Positions 26,630 to 37,672 are shown, counted from the first letter of the stretch. The stretch is 64,000 nt of DNA from an uncultured Lutibacter sp. (GCF_947493565.1 NZ_CANLRG010000001.1:356265-420264), one strand, 5' to 3'. The notes: generated by a model not told the origin, from the letters alone. Numbers and translations: made by a program.

Positions 26630-29074
26630 ATGAAAGTATTGAAATTTGGAGGTTCTTCTGTAGCTTCCTCAGAAAACATTCACAAAGTAATTAGCATAGT
26701 TAAAGAAAGCTCCTATAAAAATAAAGTCGCTGTAGTTGTTTCTGCTTTAGGGGGCGTAACAGATTTATTATTAGAAGCGGGTTCTTTAGCCTGTGAAAGT
26801 AACAATGTCTATATCAATAAATTTAAAGAAATTGAAAGCAGACATATCAATGTTATACGTGAATTAATCCCTGTGAGTAACCAAAGTAGTGTTTTAGGGG
26901 AAGTAAAAAAAGTGCTTAATAAACTAGAAAACACTTTAGAAGGAGTTTTTTTAATTAATGAATTATCAAATAAAACCTCAGATAAAATTGTTAGTTTTGG
27001 TGAACTTTTATCATCCTTTATTATAGCAAAGGCTATGAAATATAACGGATTAGACTCTACGCTTAAAAATTCTCAAGAATTAATTGTAACCAATGAAACT
27101 TTTTCTAATGCTTCTGTAAAATTTAGTAAAACTAATGCTGCAATTGAAAAATACTTTAATCAAAATAAACACACTATAGTTGTTTTACCTGGTTTTGTTG
27201 CTAAAACAGAAAAAGGAGAAGTTGCTACTTTAGGGCGTGGAGGGTCCGATTATACAGCGGCAATTATTGCAGCAGCATTAAACGCTTCAATTTTGGAAAT
27301 ATGGACAGATGTAAGTGGAATGTACACTTCAAACCCTAAGTTTGTTAAGCAAGCATTTCCAATAAAAAATATTTCTTATCAAGAAGCTATGGAACTTTCA
27401 CATTTTGGTGCTAAAGTATTGTATCCACCAACCATTCAACCTGTTTTAGAAAAAGAAATCCCAATTTGCATCAAAAATACATTTGATGCCAAAGCGGATG
27501 GTACATTAATTACAAAAGTTTCTTCTAATACCAACCCAATTAAAGGAATCAGCCATATTGAAAATATGACATTAATTACATTGGAAGGAAGTGGTATGAT
27601 TGGAATTCCTGGTTTTTCTAAGCGTTTGTTTGAATCTTTAGCACATCATCAAATTAATGTAGCTTTAATTACTCAGGCTTCATCAGAACATTCCATTTGT
27701 ATTGCAATAAGTAATCAGGATGCTGAAAAAGCTAAAAAAGCAATTGATACCACCTTTTCTTATGAAATTGAGCAGCGTAAAGTAGAACCATTAACCGTAG
27801 AAAAAGACAATGCTATTATTGCACTTGTTGGTGATAATATGAAAAGTCATCAGGGTATTAGTGGAAAAATGTTTAGTACTTTAGGTAAAAATAATGTAAA
27901 CATTAGAGCGATAGCTCAAGGCGCCTCCGAAAAAAATATTTCAGCAGTTATTGCTCATAAAGATATTAAAAAAGCATTAAACACATTACACTCTGAGTTT
28001 TTTGAGAATCAAACAAAACAATTAAATTTATTTATAGTTGGCGTAGGTAATGTAGGTGGCAAACTATTAGCTCAAATTAAGCAACAGCAACAATATCTAT
28101 TAGATAATTTAAAACTTCAGGTTAGAGTAATAGCTCTTACAAATTCTAAAAAAATGCTATTTAATGAAGATGGTATTGAATTAGAAAATTGGAAAATTTT
28201 ATTAGATAAAGGAGAACCACTTGATATGGATCTTTTTCATGAAAAGGTAACCAAACTAAATTATAGAAATAGCATTTTTGTAGACAATACTGCCAATGAA
28301 AAAGTTTCAAGTTTATATGCTAGTTATTTAAAAGAAAGTGTTGCTGTAGTTACGTGTAATAAAATTGCTTGTTCTTCAAACTATACAAATTATTTAAACT
28401 TAAAACGCTTATCTAGAGAATACAATGCTCCGTTTTTATTTGAGACCAATGTTGGTGCTGGTTTACCAATTATAGATACCTTAAAAAACTTAGTAGCTTC
28501 GGGTGATAAAGTTACCAAAATACAAGCTGTTTTATCTGGAAGCTTAAACTTTGTTTTCAATAATTTTAATGAGAAGAATTCATTTTATGAAATTGTAAAT
28601 GAAGCAGGTGTACAAGGATACACCGAACCTGATCCAAGAATTGATTTAAGTGGTATTGATGTTATGCGAAAAATACTCATTTTAGCGCGTGAAAGTGGAA
28701 CAAAACTAGAATTATCAGACATAGAAAATAATTCTTTTTTACCTGAAATTTCCCTAAAATCAGCTTCTGTAGATGATTTTTTAGCAACTTTAAAAACTGA
28801 AGCCAACCATTTTAATAAAATTCAACAAAATGCAGCAAACAATAAGTGTAGATTAAAATATGTAGCAGAATTTGATGATGGGAAGGCAAAAGTTGGTTTA
28901 CAAGAAATTTCTTCAAACCACCCTTTTTATAATTTAGATGGTAGTGATAATATTGTTTTGTTTTTCACTGAAAGATACAGCCAACAACCTTTAATTATCA
29001 AAGGAGCAGGTGCAGGAGCTGATGTGACAGCTTCGGGTTTATTTGCGGATATTATTAGAATTGGAAATAATTAA
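26630..29074 (+). CDS. thrA: Bifunctional aspartokinase / homoserine dehydrogenase
   Basis: An 814-residue fusion. The aspartokinase domain (about 1-285) has KFGGSSVAS and GRGGSDYTAA. Two ACT-type regulatory segments (about 300-450) follow, then a homoserine dehydrogenase domain (about 465-814) with VGVGNVGGK (NAD-binding), FETNVGAGLPII and the EPDPRIDLSGIDVMRK catalytic region (given as EPDPRIDLSGID). It catalyses the first and third steps from aspartate to threonine. It is the first structural gene behind the leader peptide; thrB begins three bases after its stop. Confidence 0.95.
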   Translation: MKVLKFGGSSVASSENIHKVISIVKESSYKNKVAVVVSALGGVTDLLLEAGSLACESNNVYINKFKEIESRHINVIRELIPVSNQSSVLGEVKKVLNKLENTLEGVFLINELSNKTSDKIVSFGELLSSFIIAKAMKYNGLDSTLKNSQELIVTNETFSNASVKFSKTNAAIEKYFNQNKHTIVVLPGFVAKTEKGEVATLGRGGSDYTAAIIAAALNASILEIWTDVSGMYTSNPKFVKQAFPIKNISYQEAMELSHFGAKVLYPPTIQPVLEKEIPICIKNTFDAKADGTLITKVSSNTNPIKGISHIENMTLITLEGSGMIGIPGFSKRLFESLAHHQINVALITQASSEHSICIAISNQDAEKAKKAIDTTFSYEIEQRKVEPLTVEKDNAIIALVGDNMKSHQGISGKMFSTLGKNNVNIRAIAQGASEKNISAVIAHKDIKKALNTLHSEFFENQTKQLNLFIVGVGNVGGKLLAQIKQQQQYLLDNLKLQVRVIALTNSKKMLFNEDGIELENWKILLDKGEPLDMDLFHEKVTKLNYRNSIFVDNTANEKVSSLYASYLKESVAVVTCNKIACSSNYTNYLNLKRLSREYNAPFLFETNVGAGLPIIDTLKNLVASGDKVTKIQAVLSGSLNFVFNNFNEKNSFYEIVNEAGVQGYTEPDPRIDLSGIDVMRKILILARESGTKLELSDIENNSFLPEISLKSASVDDFLATLKTEANHFNKIQQNAANNKCRLKYVAEFDDGKAKVGLQEISSNHPFYNLDGSDNIVLFFTERYSQQPLIIKGAGAGADVTASGLFADIIRIGNN

Positions 29075-29077
29075 ATT

Positions 29078-29998
29078 ATGGAACAACTAAAAATATTTAC
29101 ACCAGCTACCATTGCAAATATATCGTGTGGCTTTGATGTGCTAGGATTAGCTTTAGACACTGTAGGTGATGAAATGCTGATTAAAAAAGTTGCTAAGAAA
29201 GGAGTAACTATTACTAAAATAATTGGGCAAGATTTACCACTAGACACACATAAAAATGTGGCAGGAGTGGCAGCTTTGGCTTTATTAGCTGAAACGGACT
29301 GTGAATTTGGTTTCGAGATTGAAATTAATAAACAAATAAAGCCTGGTAGCGGCATTGGAAGTAGTGCGGCGAGTTCAGCTGGAGCTGTTTGGGCAATTAA
29401 CGAAATGCTTGGAAAACCTTTTTCAAATTTAGAATTAGTACGTTTTGCAATGGAAGGTGAACGGCTTGCTACAGGGGTGCCTCATGCAGACAATGTTGCC
29501 CCTGCTCTTTTTGGTGGATTTACTTTAGTTAGAAGTTATCAACCTTTAGACATTGTTAAAATCAATACCCCTAGTCAGTTATTTGCCAGCGTGATTCATC
29601 CTCAAATTGAAGTTAAAACTTCTGATGCACGAGAGATTTTAAAAACCTCTGTTCCACTCAAAGAAGCCATCAAACAGTGGGGAAATGTTGGAGGATTAAT
29701 CAGTGGTTTATATACTGAAGATTATGATTTAATTGGTCGTTCTCTAGAAGATTTTATTATTGAACCTATCCGTTCAATATTGATTCCTGCTTTTGATGCA
29801 GTTAAGCAAAACTGTATAAACACAGGAGCTTTAGGTTGTGGTATTTCAGGTTCTGGCCCTTCAATTTTTGCATTAAGTAAAGGTGAAGAAACAGCCATAA
29901 AAGTTGGAGAAGCTATGAAAGCTGTATATGATAAAGTCGGAATTCCATACGATATACATATTTCCAAAATTAACAAACAAGGAATAAAAAAAATATAA
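29078..29998 (+). CDS. thrB: Homoserine kinase
   Basis: A 306-residue GHMP kinase that phosphorylates homoserine. The P-loop-like GHMP motif PGSGIGSSAASSAGAV, the N-terminal PATIANISCGFDVLG and the C-terminal GCGISGSGPSIFAL are all present. The length is standard. It lies between thrA (3 bp) and thrC (11 bp) in one operon. Confidence 0.96.
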   Translation: MEQLKIFTPATIANISCGFDVLGLALDTVGDEMLIKKVAKKGVTITKIIGQDLPLDTHKNVAGVAALALLAETDCEFGFEIEINKQIKPGSGIGSSAASSAGAVWAINEMLGKPFSNLELVRFAMEGERLATGVPHADNVAPALFGGFTLVRSYQPLDIVKINTPSQLFASVIHPQIEVKTSDAREILKTSVPLKEAIKQWGNVGGLISGLYTEDYDLIGRSLEDFIIEPIRSILIPAFDAVKQNCINTGALGCGISGSGPSIFALSKGEETAIKVGEAMKAVYDKVGIPYDIHISKINKQGIKKI

Positions 29999-30009
29999 TA
30001 AATACTACT

Positions 30010-31305
30010 ATGAATTTTTATAGTTTAAATAAAAAAGCACCAGATGTATCTTTTAAAGATGCTGTGATAAAAGGATTGGCTCCAGATAGAGGATTGTATT
30101 TTCCTAAATCAATAAAACCCTTAACTAAAGGTTTTTTTAAAAATATTGAATATTTTTCAAATGAAGAAATAGCTTATGAAGTAATTAAACAATTTGTAGC
30201 CGATGAAATTCCAGAAAGAATCTTAAAAGAAATCATAAAAGAAACAATTAATTTTGATTTTCCAGTTGTTGCTGTTGAAGACAATATTGCAACTCTTGAA
30301 CTTTTTCATGGGCCTACCATGGCATTTAAAGATGTTGGTGCTCGTTTTATGGCGAGGTGTTTAGGATATTTTAATCAAATAAATAACACTGCTAAGGTTA
30401 CGGTTTTAGTCGCAACTTCTGGAGATACAGGAGGTGCTGTAGCTAGTGGTTTTTTAGGAGTTGAAGGTGTTGATGTGGTTATTTTATACCCAAGTGGAAA
30501 GGTAAGTGAAGTGCAAGAAAAGCAGCTTACTACTTTAGGTAAAAACATTACAGCAATAGAAGTAAATGGCACTTTTGATGATTGCCAAACAATGGTAAAA
30601 AATGCTTTTTTAGATACAGATTTATTAGGTTCTAAAAATTTAACATCTGCAAATTCTATAAATGTTGCTCGTTGGTTACCTCAAATGTTTTATTTCTTTT
30701 TTGCATATAAACAATTAAAAAACAAACACAAACAAATAGTTTTTTCTGTCCCAAGTGGTAATTTTGGAAATATTTGTGCTGGACTTATGGCGCAACAATT
30801 GGGGTTGCCTGTAAAACAATTTATTGCCTCAACAAATATAAATGACATTATTCCTAATTATATGAATACTGGAGTTTACCAACCCAAACCTTCAAAACAA
30901 ACCATTTCTAATGCTATGGATGTTGGTGATCCAAGTAATTTTGTAAGAATATTAGAAATTTTTAAAAATAATTCTTCAAAGTTGAAAGATACCTTATCTT
31001 CTTATTCATTTACTGATAATGAAACCAAAGAGGTGATGAAATTTCTTTATGAAAAATGTAATTATATTACTGACCCACATGGAGCTGTTGGCTATTTAGG
31101 GTTGAAAAAATATGGAATTGACAAAGAAACTCAAGGAATTTTCTTAGAAACAGCTCATCCTGTTAAATTTTTAGATGTCGTAAGTCCAATAATTACTAAA
31201 CAAATTGAGTTGCCTAAACAAATTTTGAAAGTTATTCATAAAGAAAAAAGAGCTATAAATATTTCTACTTATGAAGAGTTAAAAGCTTACTTATTAAAAT
31301 CTTAA
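30010..31305 (+). CDS. thrC: Threonine synthase
   Basis: A 431-residue fold-II PLP enzyme that converts phosphohomoserine to threonine. The PLP lysine lies in HGPTMAFKDVGARF. The ATSGDTGGAV phosphate-binding loop and SVPSGNFGN are present. The N-terminal RGLYFP motif is typical of the short ThrC class. It is the last core gene of the thr operon. Confidence 0.96.
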   Translation: MNFYSLNKKAPDVSFKDAVIKGLAPDRGLYFPKSIKPLTKGFFKNIEYFSNEEIAYEVIKQFVADEIPERILKEIIKETINFDFPVVAVEDNIATLELFHGPTMAFKDVGARFMARCLGYFNQINNTAKVTVLVATSGDTGGAVASGFLGVEGVDVVILYPSGKVSEVQEKQLTTLGKNITAIEVNGTFDDCQTMVKNAFLDTDLLGSKNLTSANSINVARWLPQMFYFFFAYKQLKNKHKQIVFSVPSGNFGNICAGLMAQQLGLPVKQFIASTNINDIIPNYMNTGVYQPKPSKQTISNAMDVGDPSNFVRILEIFKNNSSKLKDTLSSYSFTDNETKEVMKFLYEKCNYITDPHGAVGYLGLKKYGIDKETQGIFLETAHPVKFLDVVSPIITKQIELPKQILKVIHKEKRAINISTYEELKAYLLKS

Positions 31306-31353
31306 TGACTATATTTTAAAATAATTATAGTAGATTAGCTAGATAAATTTTTT

Positions 31354-31854
31354 GTGATGAAAAAATATCTAGCTTTTCTTTTTTGCCTTATCATATCCAT
31401 ATCAATTGCTCAAAATACGTTAAAGTATACTCCAGTTAATAAATCACCTAAAGCAACTCTGAAACAAGTTTCTTGGATTGCTGGGTATTGGCAAGGAAAA
31501 GCTTTAGGGGGTTTAACTGAAGAAGTTTGGACTGCTCCAATGGGAGATTCTATGATGGGATCATTTAAACTAGTAGTTGATAATAAAGTTAAGTTTTATG
31601 AGTTATGTACCATTTCTGAATTAAATGAAACCTTAATCCTAAGAATTAAACATTTTGATAATGATTTAAAAGGCTGGGAAGAAAAAGAGGTGTCTGAAAA
31701 TTTTAGATTAGTTAAAATTGAAAACAATAAAGTTTATTTTGACGGATTGACTTTTGAAAAAGTAGGTGAAAATAAATTAAACATCTACGTAGTTTTTGAA
31801 AAAAGTAATGGTTTAAAAGAAGAAATAAAATTTTCATATACCTTAAAAAATTGA
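31354..31854 (+). CDS. DUF6265-type exported protein
   Basis: A 166-residue protein with a signal peptide (about 1-20, ending SIAQ). The conserved opening WIAGYWQGKALGGLTEEVW followed by PMGDSMMGSF marks the DUF6265 family of small beta-rich exported proteins of unknown function. It is 48 bp after thrC and overlaps the region of the following lyase start. Whether it shares the thr operon transcript is unclear. Confidence 0.8.
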   Translation: MMKKYLAFLFCLIISISIAQNTLKYTPVNKSPKATLKQVSWIAGYWQGKALGGLTEEVWTAPMGDSMMGSFKLVVDNKVKFYELCTISELNETLILRIKHFDNDLKGWEEKEVSENFRLVKIENNKVYFDGLTFEKVGENKLNIYVVFEKSNGLKEEIKFSYTLKN

Positions 31855-31862
31855 AGAAAATA

Positions 31863-32987
31863 ATGCAAAAACCAAAATTTGAAACGCTTGCAATAAAAAG
31901 TATTGAAAATAAAATGATGGATGTGGAACCAGTTAGCATTCCAATTTATTTAGCAAGTACCTACAAACGAAATACTGATGGTTCTTACAATAACGATTTT
32001 ATTTATTCTAGAAATGGAAACCCTAACAGAACTATTGTTGAACAAAGTATTGCACAATTGGAGCAAGGGCAGTTTGCTTTTGCTTTTTCTTCTGGAATGG
32101 CTGCTATTAGTACAATTTTACAAAGTTTAAAATCTGGTGATCATATTATTTTACCGAATGATATTTATTATGCTATTAAAAAATTAATGGAAGATGTTTT
32201 TCAACGTTGGAATTTAAGCTATAGCTTGGTAAATATGAGTAATTTACTTGAAGTTGAGAAAGCTATAAAACCATCAACAGCAATAATTTGGATTGAAAGC
32301 CCTTCGAACCCACAATTAAAAATAAGTAACATTAAGGCTATTGCAAAAATTGCGCATAAAGGCAATGCATTATGTGTGGTTGACAATACTTGGTTAACTC
32401 CTGTTTTTCAAAATCCTTTAAAATTAGGAGCAGATATGGTAGTGCATTCAACCACAAAATACTTTGGGGGTCATAGCGATGTTTTGGGAGGTTGCATTGT
32501 TTTAAATAATAATGATTTAGCTGATAAAATTAGGAACATACAATCATTATCAGGAGCTGTACCTGCACCTTTTGATTGTTGGTTAATTGCTAGAGGAATT
32601 CAAACATTATTTTTAAGAATCTCTAAACAAACTGAAAATGCACATAAATTAGCTACTTTTTTAGAAAGTCACCCTAAAATTGATAAAGTTTTTTACCCTG
32701 GATTAAAAAGTCATCCTCAGCATCTTCTCGCTAAAAGTCAGCAAACAGGATTTGGAGCTATGCTATCAGTTTTAATTAAAGGTACCGAGAAAAATGCATT
32801 TCAAATTTCAACACAATTAAAATATTTTACAACTGCAACTAGCTTAGGCGGAGTTGAAAGTTTAGTAGAACACAGGAAGTCTGTTGAAGGAGAAAATAGT
32901 CCTACTCCATCAAACTTACTTAGAGTTTCTGTTGGTATAGAGCATATTGATGATTTAATTGCTGATTGGCAACAAGCTTTATCTTAA
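31863..32987 (+). CDS. Cystathionine gamma-synthase/lyase-family PLP enzyme
   Basis: A trans-sulfuration-family enzyme (374 residues from the ATG at 31863). An in-frame TTG at 31851 overlaps the previous stop and is a poorer start. PLP lysine is in HSTTKYFGGHSDVLGG. YSRNGNPNR, FSSGMAAIST and SLGGVESLVEHR are conserved. It may act as cystathionine gamma-lyase, beta-lyase or gamma-synthase; sequence alone does not decide. Its position after thrABC links it to homoserine-derived sulfur metabolism. Confidence 0.88.
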   Translation: MQKPKFETLAIKSIENKMMDVEPVSIPIYLASTYKRNTDGSYNNDFIYSRNGNPNRTIVEQSIAQLEQGQFAFAFSSGMAAISTILQSLKSGDHIILPNDIYYAIKKLMEDVFQRWNLSYSLVNMSNLLEVEKAIKPSTAIIWIESPSNPQLKISNIKAIAKIAHKGNALCVVDNTWLTPVFQNPLKLGADMVVHSTTKYFGGHSDVLGGCIVLNNNDLADKIRNIQSLSGAVPAPFDCWLIARGIQTLFLRISKQTENAHKLATFLESHPKIDKVFYPGLKSHPQHLLAKSQQTGFGAMLSVLIKGTEKNAFQISTQLKYFTTATSLGGVESLVEHRKSVEGENSPTPSNLLRVSVGIEHIDDLIADWQQALS

Positions 32988-32994
32988 AAAATAA

Positions 32995-34458
32995 CTAGTC
33001 TAATTTAGGCAATTTAAAATTATCCAAAACACTTGGTAATTTCATAGCTGCTTCAATTGCTTCTGATGTTCTAGGTGCCATAGCGGATAGGTTTACAGGT
33101 CCATTTTTAGTAATTAAAATGTCATCTTCAATACGAATTCCTATTCCCCACCATTTTTCATCACAAGGACTTCCTTCTGGAATGTAAATTCCAGGTTCCA
33201 TGGTAACCACCATATGTTCTTCAAATTTGTTATAATTCCCTGGGTCGTGTACATCTAACCCAATATGATGTGAAGTTCCATGTGGAAAATAATTATGCCT
33301 ATCTTTTTCTGATGCAATTATTCCTAAATCTGCCAATCCTTTATTTATAATTTTACGAGCTATAGCATTAGGTTCAGACATTTTAGTTCCAATTTTATAA
33401 GCAGCTATTCCAGCCTCTTGTGCTTTATATACCAAATCATAAATTAATTTTTGTTCTGCAGTAAATTTTCCATTAGCAGGAATTGTTCTAGTAACGTCAG
33501 CTGTATAGCCATGATATTCTGCTCCTAAATCCATTAAAATTAAATTAGAATCTCCAATATGTGTTTTATTATTATCTACATAATGTAAAATACAACCATT
33601 GTTACCAGCTCCAACAATAGATGGGTATCCTTCATACTCTGCTCCGTATTTTTTATAAACAAATTCATGAACTCCTTGTGCTTCAGTTTCAGACATGTTT
33701 GGGTGCATCGCTTTCATCATTTCTAATTGCCCGACTGCAGAAATTTCAACCGCTTTTTTTAATAAAACTAATTCTTCTTTGGTTTTTATTTCACGTAAAG
33801 AAGCCATAATACCCTGTAACATATCAGTATCAATTCTTTTTTTAGTTTCATTGTACATTTTATCATTTGATGGATTTTTTAAGTGAATCAAATCAAACGA
33901 TACTTTTTCTTTAAATGTTTTAATTAAATCATATAAATCAGCATTATTTCTTGTATCTCTAACGTCATTTTTAAAATTTTCAAACAAAATTTTATCAAAC
34001 TTTGAAAAATCTATGTCATAACTTCTAAAATCGCTACCATTAAATGCAACTCTAAAACCTAAATCATCTTGTGCACCAATAACTCCTAGCCTTTTACCTG
34101 TCCACATTTCAGCTCTTTCATTACGTTCTTGTACAAAAATTACTTCATTAAAATTGACATTATCTATGGTTTGATTTTCTTTAAAAATTAAAACCATAGC
34201 ATGTGGCTCTTTATACCCTGTTAAATAGAAAAAATTAGGATCTTGATGGTAAACATAATCCACATCGTTGGCTCTATTTCTAACTGGGTTAGCAAAAAAA
34301 ACAGCCACACTATTTTTAGGAAGTTTTTTTCTTAATTGCTCTCTTCTTTCCTTATGAAAATCTTTAGTTAAATAATCTTCTGGTAAAAATTTATTTTGTG
34401 CTATAGTGCTTGTTATTACAAAATAGCAAAGTCCAAGAATTACATTTTTTAGCTTCAT
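32995..34458 (-). CDS. M24-family Xaa-Pro aminopeptidase, exported
   Basis: About 487 residues from the ATG at 34458; a TTG six codons upstream is less likely. A signal peptide (ending STIAQ) is followed by an AMP_N (aminopeptidase P N-terminal) domain (about 30-180) and the M24 pita-bread domain. The five metal ligands are visible: two Asp (MDLGAEYHGYTADVTR), His (HGTSHHIGLDVHD), Glu (MEPGIYIP) and Glu (IRIEDDIL). It removes residues N-terminal to proline. Its 3' end is convergent with the lyase gene. Confidence 0.92.
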   Translation of the reverse strand: MKLKNVILGLCYFVITSTIAQNKFLPEDYLTKDFHKERREQLRKKLPKNSVAVFFANPVRNRANDVDYVYHQDPNFFYLTGYKEPHAMVLIFKENQTIDNVNFNEVIFVQERNERAEMWTGKRLGVIGAQDDLGFRVAFNGSDFRSYDIDFSKFDKILFENFKNDVRDTRNNADLYDLIKTFKEKVSFDLIHLKNPSNDKMYNETKKRIDTDMLQGIMASLREIKTKEELVLLKKAVEISAVGQLEMMKAMHPNMSETEAQGVHEFVYKKYGAEYEGYPSIVGAGNNGCILHYVDNNKTHIGDSNLILMDLGAEYHGYTADVTRTIPANGKFTAEQKLIYDLVYKAQEAGIAAYKIGTKMSEPNAIARKIINKGLADLGIIASEKDRHNYFPHGTSHHIGLDVHDPGNYNKFEEHMVVTMEPGIYIPEGSPCDEKWWGIGIRIEDDILITKNGPVNLSAMAPRTSEAIEAAMKLPSVLDNFKLPKLD

Positions 34459-34638
34459 AAGTAGTTTTTTTATCAAAAAATTTAATTCAAATATAAAAAA
34501 AGAAATATTGACACCTACAAATTCTAAAATATTAACAAATAAATATAATTTCTACATGTTTATCATAATAATAAGTTAATTTAATACCGATACATTTTAT
34601 GATTATTTAGTACTTTAGCGACACAAAAATAAAACTAA

Positions 34639-35721
34639 ATGAAAAATACTGCTTTAACTCACATTCACGAGGAATTAGGTGCTAAAATGGTGCCATTTGC
34701 AGGCTATAATATGCCAGTACAATATGAAGGTGTAAACATAGAACATGAAACTGTAAGGAACAGTGTAGGTGTTTTTGATGTTTCGCACATGGGAGAATTT
34801 TATTTAAAAGGAAAGAATGCTTTAGCATTGATTCAAAAAGTGACTTCTAATGATGCTTCTTTACTTCATAATGGAAAAGTTCAATACAGTTGTTTACCAA
34901 ATAATGATGGTGGAATTGTTGATGATTTATTAGTTTATAGAATTTCCGAAGAAGAATATATGTTGGTTGTAAATGCTTCAAATATTGAAAAAGACTGGAA
35001 TTGGATTTCTCAACACAACGATCTTGGAGTTGAGATGACCAATAGTTCTGACGAAATTTCTTTATTGGCGATACAAGGACCAGATGCAGCTGAAGCACTT
35101 CAATCTCTTACTGAAATTAACTTGTTTGATATGCAATATTACACTTTTGAAATAGGAACTTTTGCAGGTGTAAATGATGTGGTTGTTTCAGCAACAGGTT
35201 ATACAGGATCTGGAGGATTTGAAATTTATTTTAAAAACAAAGATGCCGAGCATATTTGGAAGGAAGTATTTAAAGCAGGAGAAAAATTTGGTATTAAACC
35301 TATTGGATTAGCTGCAAGAGACACTTTACGTTTGGAAATGGGATTCTGTTTATATGGAAATGATATTAATGACACTACCTCACCTATTGAAGCTAGTTTA
35401 GGTTGGATTACAAAATTCTCTAAAGATTTTGTAAATTCTGAAGCATTAAAAAAACAAAAAGAAGAAGGCGTTGCTAAAAAGTTAGTTGCTTTTGAATTAA
35501 CTGATAAAGGAATTGCTCGCCACGGTTATGAAATTGTTGATGCACAAGGGGAAATTATTGGGGAAGTAACTTCTGGTACTATGAGTCCTACATTAAAAAA
35601 AGCGATTGGTTTGGGCTATGTTAAAACAGCTTTTGCTAAACGAGATACAGAAATTTTTATTCAAGTACGTAAAAAAGCAATTCCAGCAAAAGTGGTACGT
35701 TTACCATTTTACAAGGGTTAA
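34639..35721 (+). CDS. gcvT: Aminomethyltransferase, glycine cleavage T-protein
   Basis: A 360-residue T-protein of the glycine cleavage system that transfers the aminomethyl carbon from H-protein lipoamide to tetrahydrofolate. Visible family blocks are [23 protein letters not shown], the folate-site Asp in [25 protein letters not shown] and the C-terminal [10 protein letters not shown]. Its partners gcvH and gcvP are not here. Its 3' end overlaps the convergent acyltransferase gene by four bases. glyA, also a one-carbon enzyme, is 2 kb away. Confidence 0.95.
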   Translation: MKNTALTHIHEELGAKMVPFAGYNMPVQYEGVNIEHETVRNSVGVFDVSHMGEFYLKGKNALALIQKVTSNDASLLHNGKVQYSCLPNNDGGIVDDLLVYRISEEEYMLVVNASNIEKDWNWISQHNDLGVEMTNSSDEISLLAIQGPDAAEALQSLTEINLFDMQYYTFEIGTFAGVNDVVVSATGYTGSGGFEIYFKNKDAEHIWKEVFKAGEKFGIKPIGLAARDTLRLEMGFCLYGNDINDTTSPIEASLGWITKFSKDFVNSEALKKQKEEGVAKKLVAFELTDKGIARHGYEIVDAQGEIIGEVTSGTMSPTLKKAIGLGYVKTAFAKRDTEIFIQVRKKAIPAKVVRLPFYKG

Positions 35722-36257
35722 CTGTATTCAGGTATTTTACCTTCAACCTCTTTAAAATAAGTATAAAACAAGTCAAAATCTTTTTCCATATCGTTCGTTA
35801 AATAATAAGGATCTGAGATTTTGACTTGCTTATTTTTAAAATCTAAGGTAGCCATCACAATAGGTACGTTTGCTCCTTTTGCAATATAATAAAAACCTGT
35901 TTTCCATTTTTCAACTTTTTTTCTAGTGCCTTCAGGTGATAAAGCCAAAATAAATTTCTCATTCTTATTAAATACATCAACAATAGCTTGCACTTTGTTA
36001 GTGCTTTTGCTTCTATTTACTGGGGCACCTCCAAGCCATCTAAAAATAAAACCAAAAGGTGGTTTAAATAACGAAGCTTTTCCAATATAATTTATTGGAG
36101 CAGCTTCTGCCCATTTAACCAATATTCCTAAGGGAAAATCAATCCAATGTGTATGAGGAGCAGCTATGATTACATATTTTTTCAATTCTTTAGGAAAACT
36201 TCCAATAATTTTCCATTTTAAAATTTTAAACAATATAAATCGAGCAAGTAGTTTCAT
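35718..36257 (-). CDS. Acyltransferase of the PlsC/lysophospholipid type
   Basis: A 179-residue 1-acylglycerol-3-phosphate acyltransferase-like protein. It has the catalytic HxxxxD motif (HTHWID) near the N-terminus, [13 protein letters not shown] (motif II) and LSPEGTRKK (motif III). It is shorter than PlsC and lacks a clear N-terminal membrane helix, so the acceptor may not be lysophosphatidate. Single gene. Confidence 0.85.
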   Translation of the reverse strand: MKLLARFILFKILKWKIIGSFPKELKKYVIIAAPHTHWIDFPLGILVKWAEAAPINYIGKASLFKPPFGFIFRWLGGAPVNRSKSTNKVQAIVDVFNKNEKFILALSPEGTRKKVEKWKTGFYYIAKGANVPIVMATLDFKNKQVKISDPYYLTNDMEKDFDLFYTYFKEVEGKIPEYS

Positions 36258-36349
36258 AAGGTTGTTAATAACTCTGCTTTTATTTTTTTAGCAGTTAGTT
36301 TAGCAACAAATATAAAAATCTTACTTTTATAAACTAATATTTAAAGATA

Positions 36350-37672
36350 ATGAATGCTATTTTTTTTTATGTTTTAATAGGAATTATTTTCTTAATTCTA
36401 GGTTTTGTTATAGGTAAACTATTTACCAAAAACAAGCTTGATAAAACAATTTCTGAGTTAGAAACAAGAAATAAACTTTTACTTGAAGAAAAAGATGTTA
36501 ATTTAAATATTGTTACTAAGTTAAATGAAGAAAAATCTATTTTAAATAATGAAAAACACCTAATAGATTTGCGCTTAACTGAAAAGGTATCTGAACTTAA
36601 AAATTTAGAAGGAAAGCTACAAGAAAATAAAGCGGATGTTGAAAAGCTACAAGAAAAATTTTCTAAAGATTTTGAAATTTTAGCCAATAAAATACTCGAA
36701 GAAAAATCTACAAAATTTACGGAGCAAAATAGAGAAAATATAAAAAATATCTTAAATCCTTTACAAGAAAAAATTCAAACTTTTGAAAAAAAGGTAGAAG
36801 ATACCCATAAAGAAAGCATTGATTATCACGCAGCTTTACGTCAGCAAATATTTGGGTTAAAAGAGTTGAATGAACAAATGAGCAAGGAAGCCATTAACCT
36901 TACAAAAGCATTGAAGGGAGATAGTAAAACTCAAGGAAATTGGGGAGAATTGGTTTTGGAACGTGTATTGGAAAAGTCAGGCTTAGAAAAAGATAGAGAG
37001 TATTTTGTTCAACAAAGTTTTACCAATGCAGAGGGTAAAAGAATATTGCCCGATGTAGTTATACATTTACCAAATAATAAAAAAATGGTAATTGATTCTA
37101 AAGTTTCTTTAACCGCTTATGAACATTATATAAATACAGATGAAGAAACTGAAAAAGAACGTTCCATAAAAGAGCATGTCAATTCACTAAAAAGACATAT
37201 TGAGCAATTAAGCGATAAAAAGTATGGAGATATTTATGAAATGGAATCTCCAGATTTTGTACTATTATTTGTTCCTATAGAACCTGCTTTTGCCATTGCT
37301 TTAAATTACGATAATCAATTATACAATAAAGCATTTGAAAAAAATATAGTAATTGTAACGCCTACTACCCTACTTGCTACGCTTAGAACTATAGATAGTA
37401 TGTGGAATAATGAAAAACAACAACGCAATGCCATTGAGATAGCTTTACAAGCAGGTAGACTCTATGACCAGTTTGTTAACCTTACTGAGGATTTAATTAA
37501 AATTGGTAATCAATTAAAAACAGTACAAGGTTCTTATGATTCTTCTATGAAAAAACTAACCGGAAAGGGAAATTTAATTAAACGAGTAGAAGCTATTAAA
37601 AAATTAGGAGCTAAAGGAAGTAAAACATTTAACGATAAGTTATTAGAACGTGCCAATGAAAATGATGAATAA
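36350..37672 (+). CDS. rmuC: RmuC-family DNA recombination protein
   Basis: A 440-residue protein with an N-terminal membrane anchor (about 2-22), a long coiled coil (about 30-170) and the RmuC nuclease-like domain (about 180-400: QGNWGELVLERVLEKSGL, PDVVIHLPNNKKMVIDSKVSL, FVPIEPAFAIAL; given in pieces of under 20 residues). E. coli RmuC limits inversions at short inverted repeats. That may be relevant in a genome carrying folded cassette sites, but this is only a remark. Confidence 0.93.
   Translation: MNAIFFYVLIGIIFLILGFVIGKLFTKNKLDKTISELETRNKLLLEEKDVNLNIVTKLNEEKSILNNEKHLIDLRLTEKVSELKNLEGKLQENKADVEKLQEKFSKDFEILANKILEEKSTKFTEQNRENIKNILNPLQEKIQTFEKKVEDTHKESIDYHAALRQQIFGLKELNEQMSKEAINLTKALKGDSKTQGNWGELVLERVLEKSGLEKDREYFVQQSFTNAEGKRILPDVVIHLPNNKKMVIDSKVSLTAYEHYINTDEETEKERSIKEHVNSLKRHIEQLSDKKYGDIYEMESPDFVLLFVPIEPAFAIALNYDNQLYNKAFEKNIVIVTPTTLLATLRTIDSMWNNEKQQRNAIEIALQAGRLYDQFVNLTEDLIKIGNQLKTVQGSYDSSMKKLTGKGNLIKRVEAIKKLGAKGSKTFNDKLLERANENDE

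Noticed and set aside
31851..31862. TTG start for the cystathionine lyase
   Set aside because: Overlaps the previous stop codon and adds only four residues; ATG 31863 is preferred.
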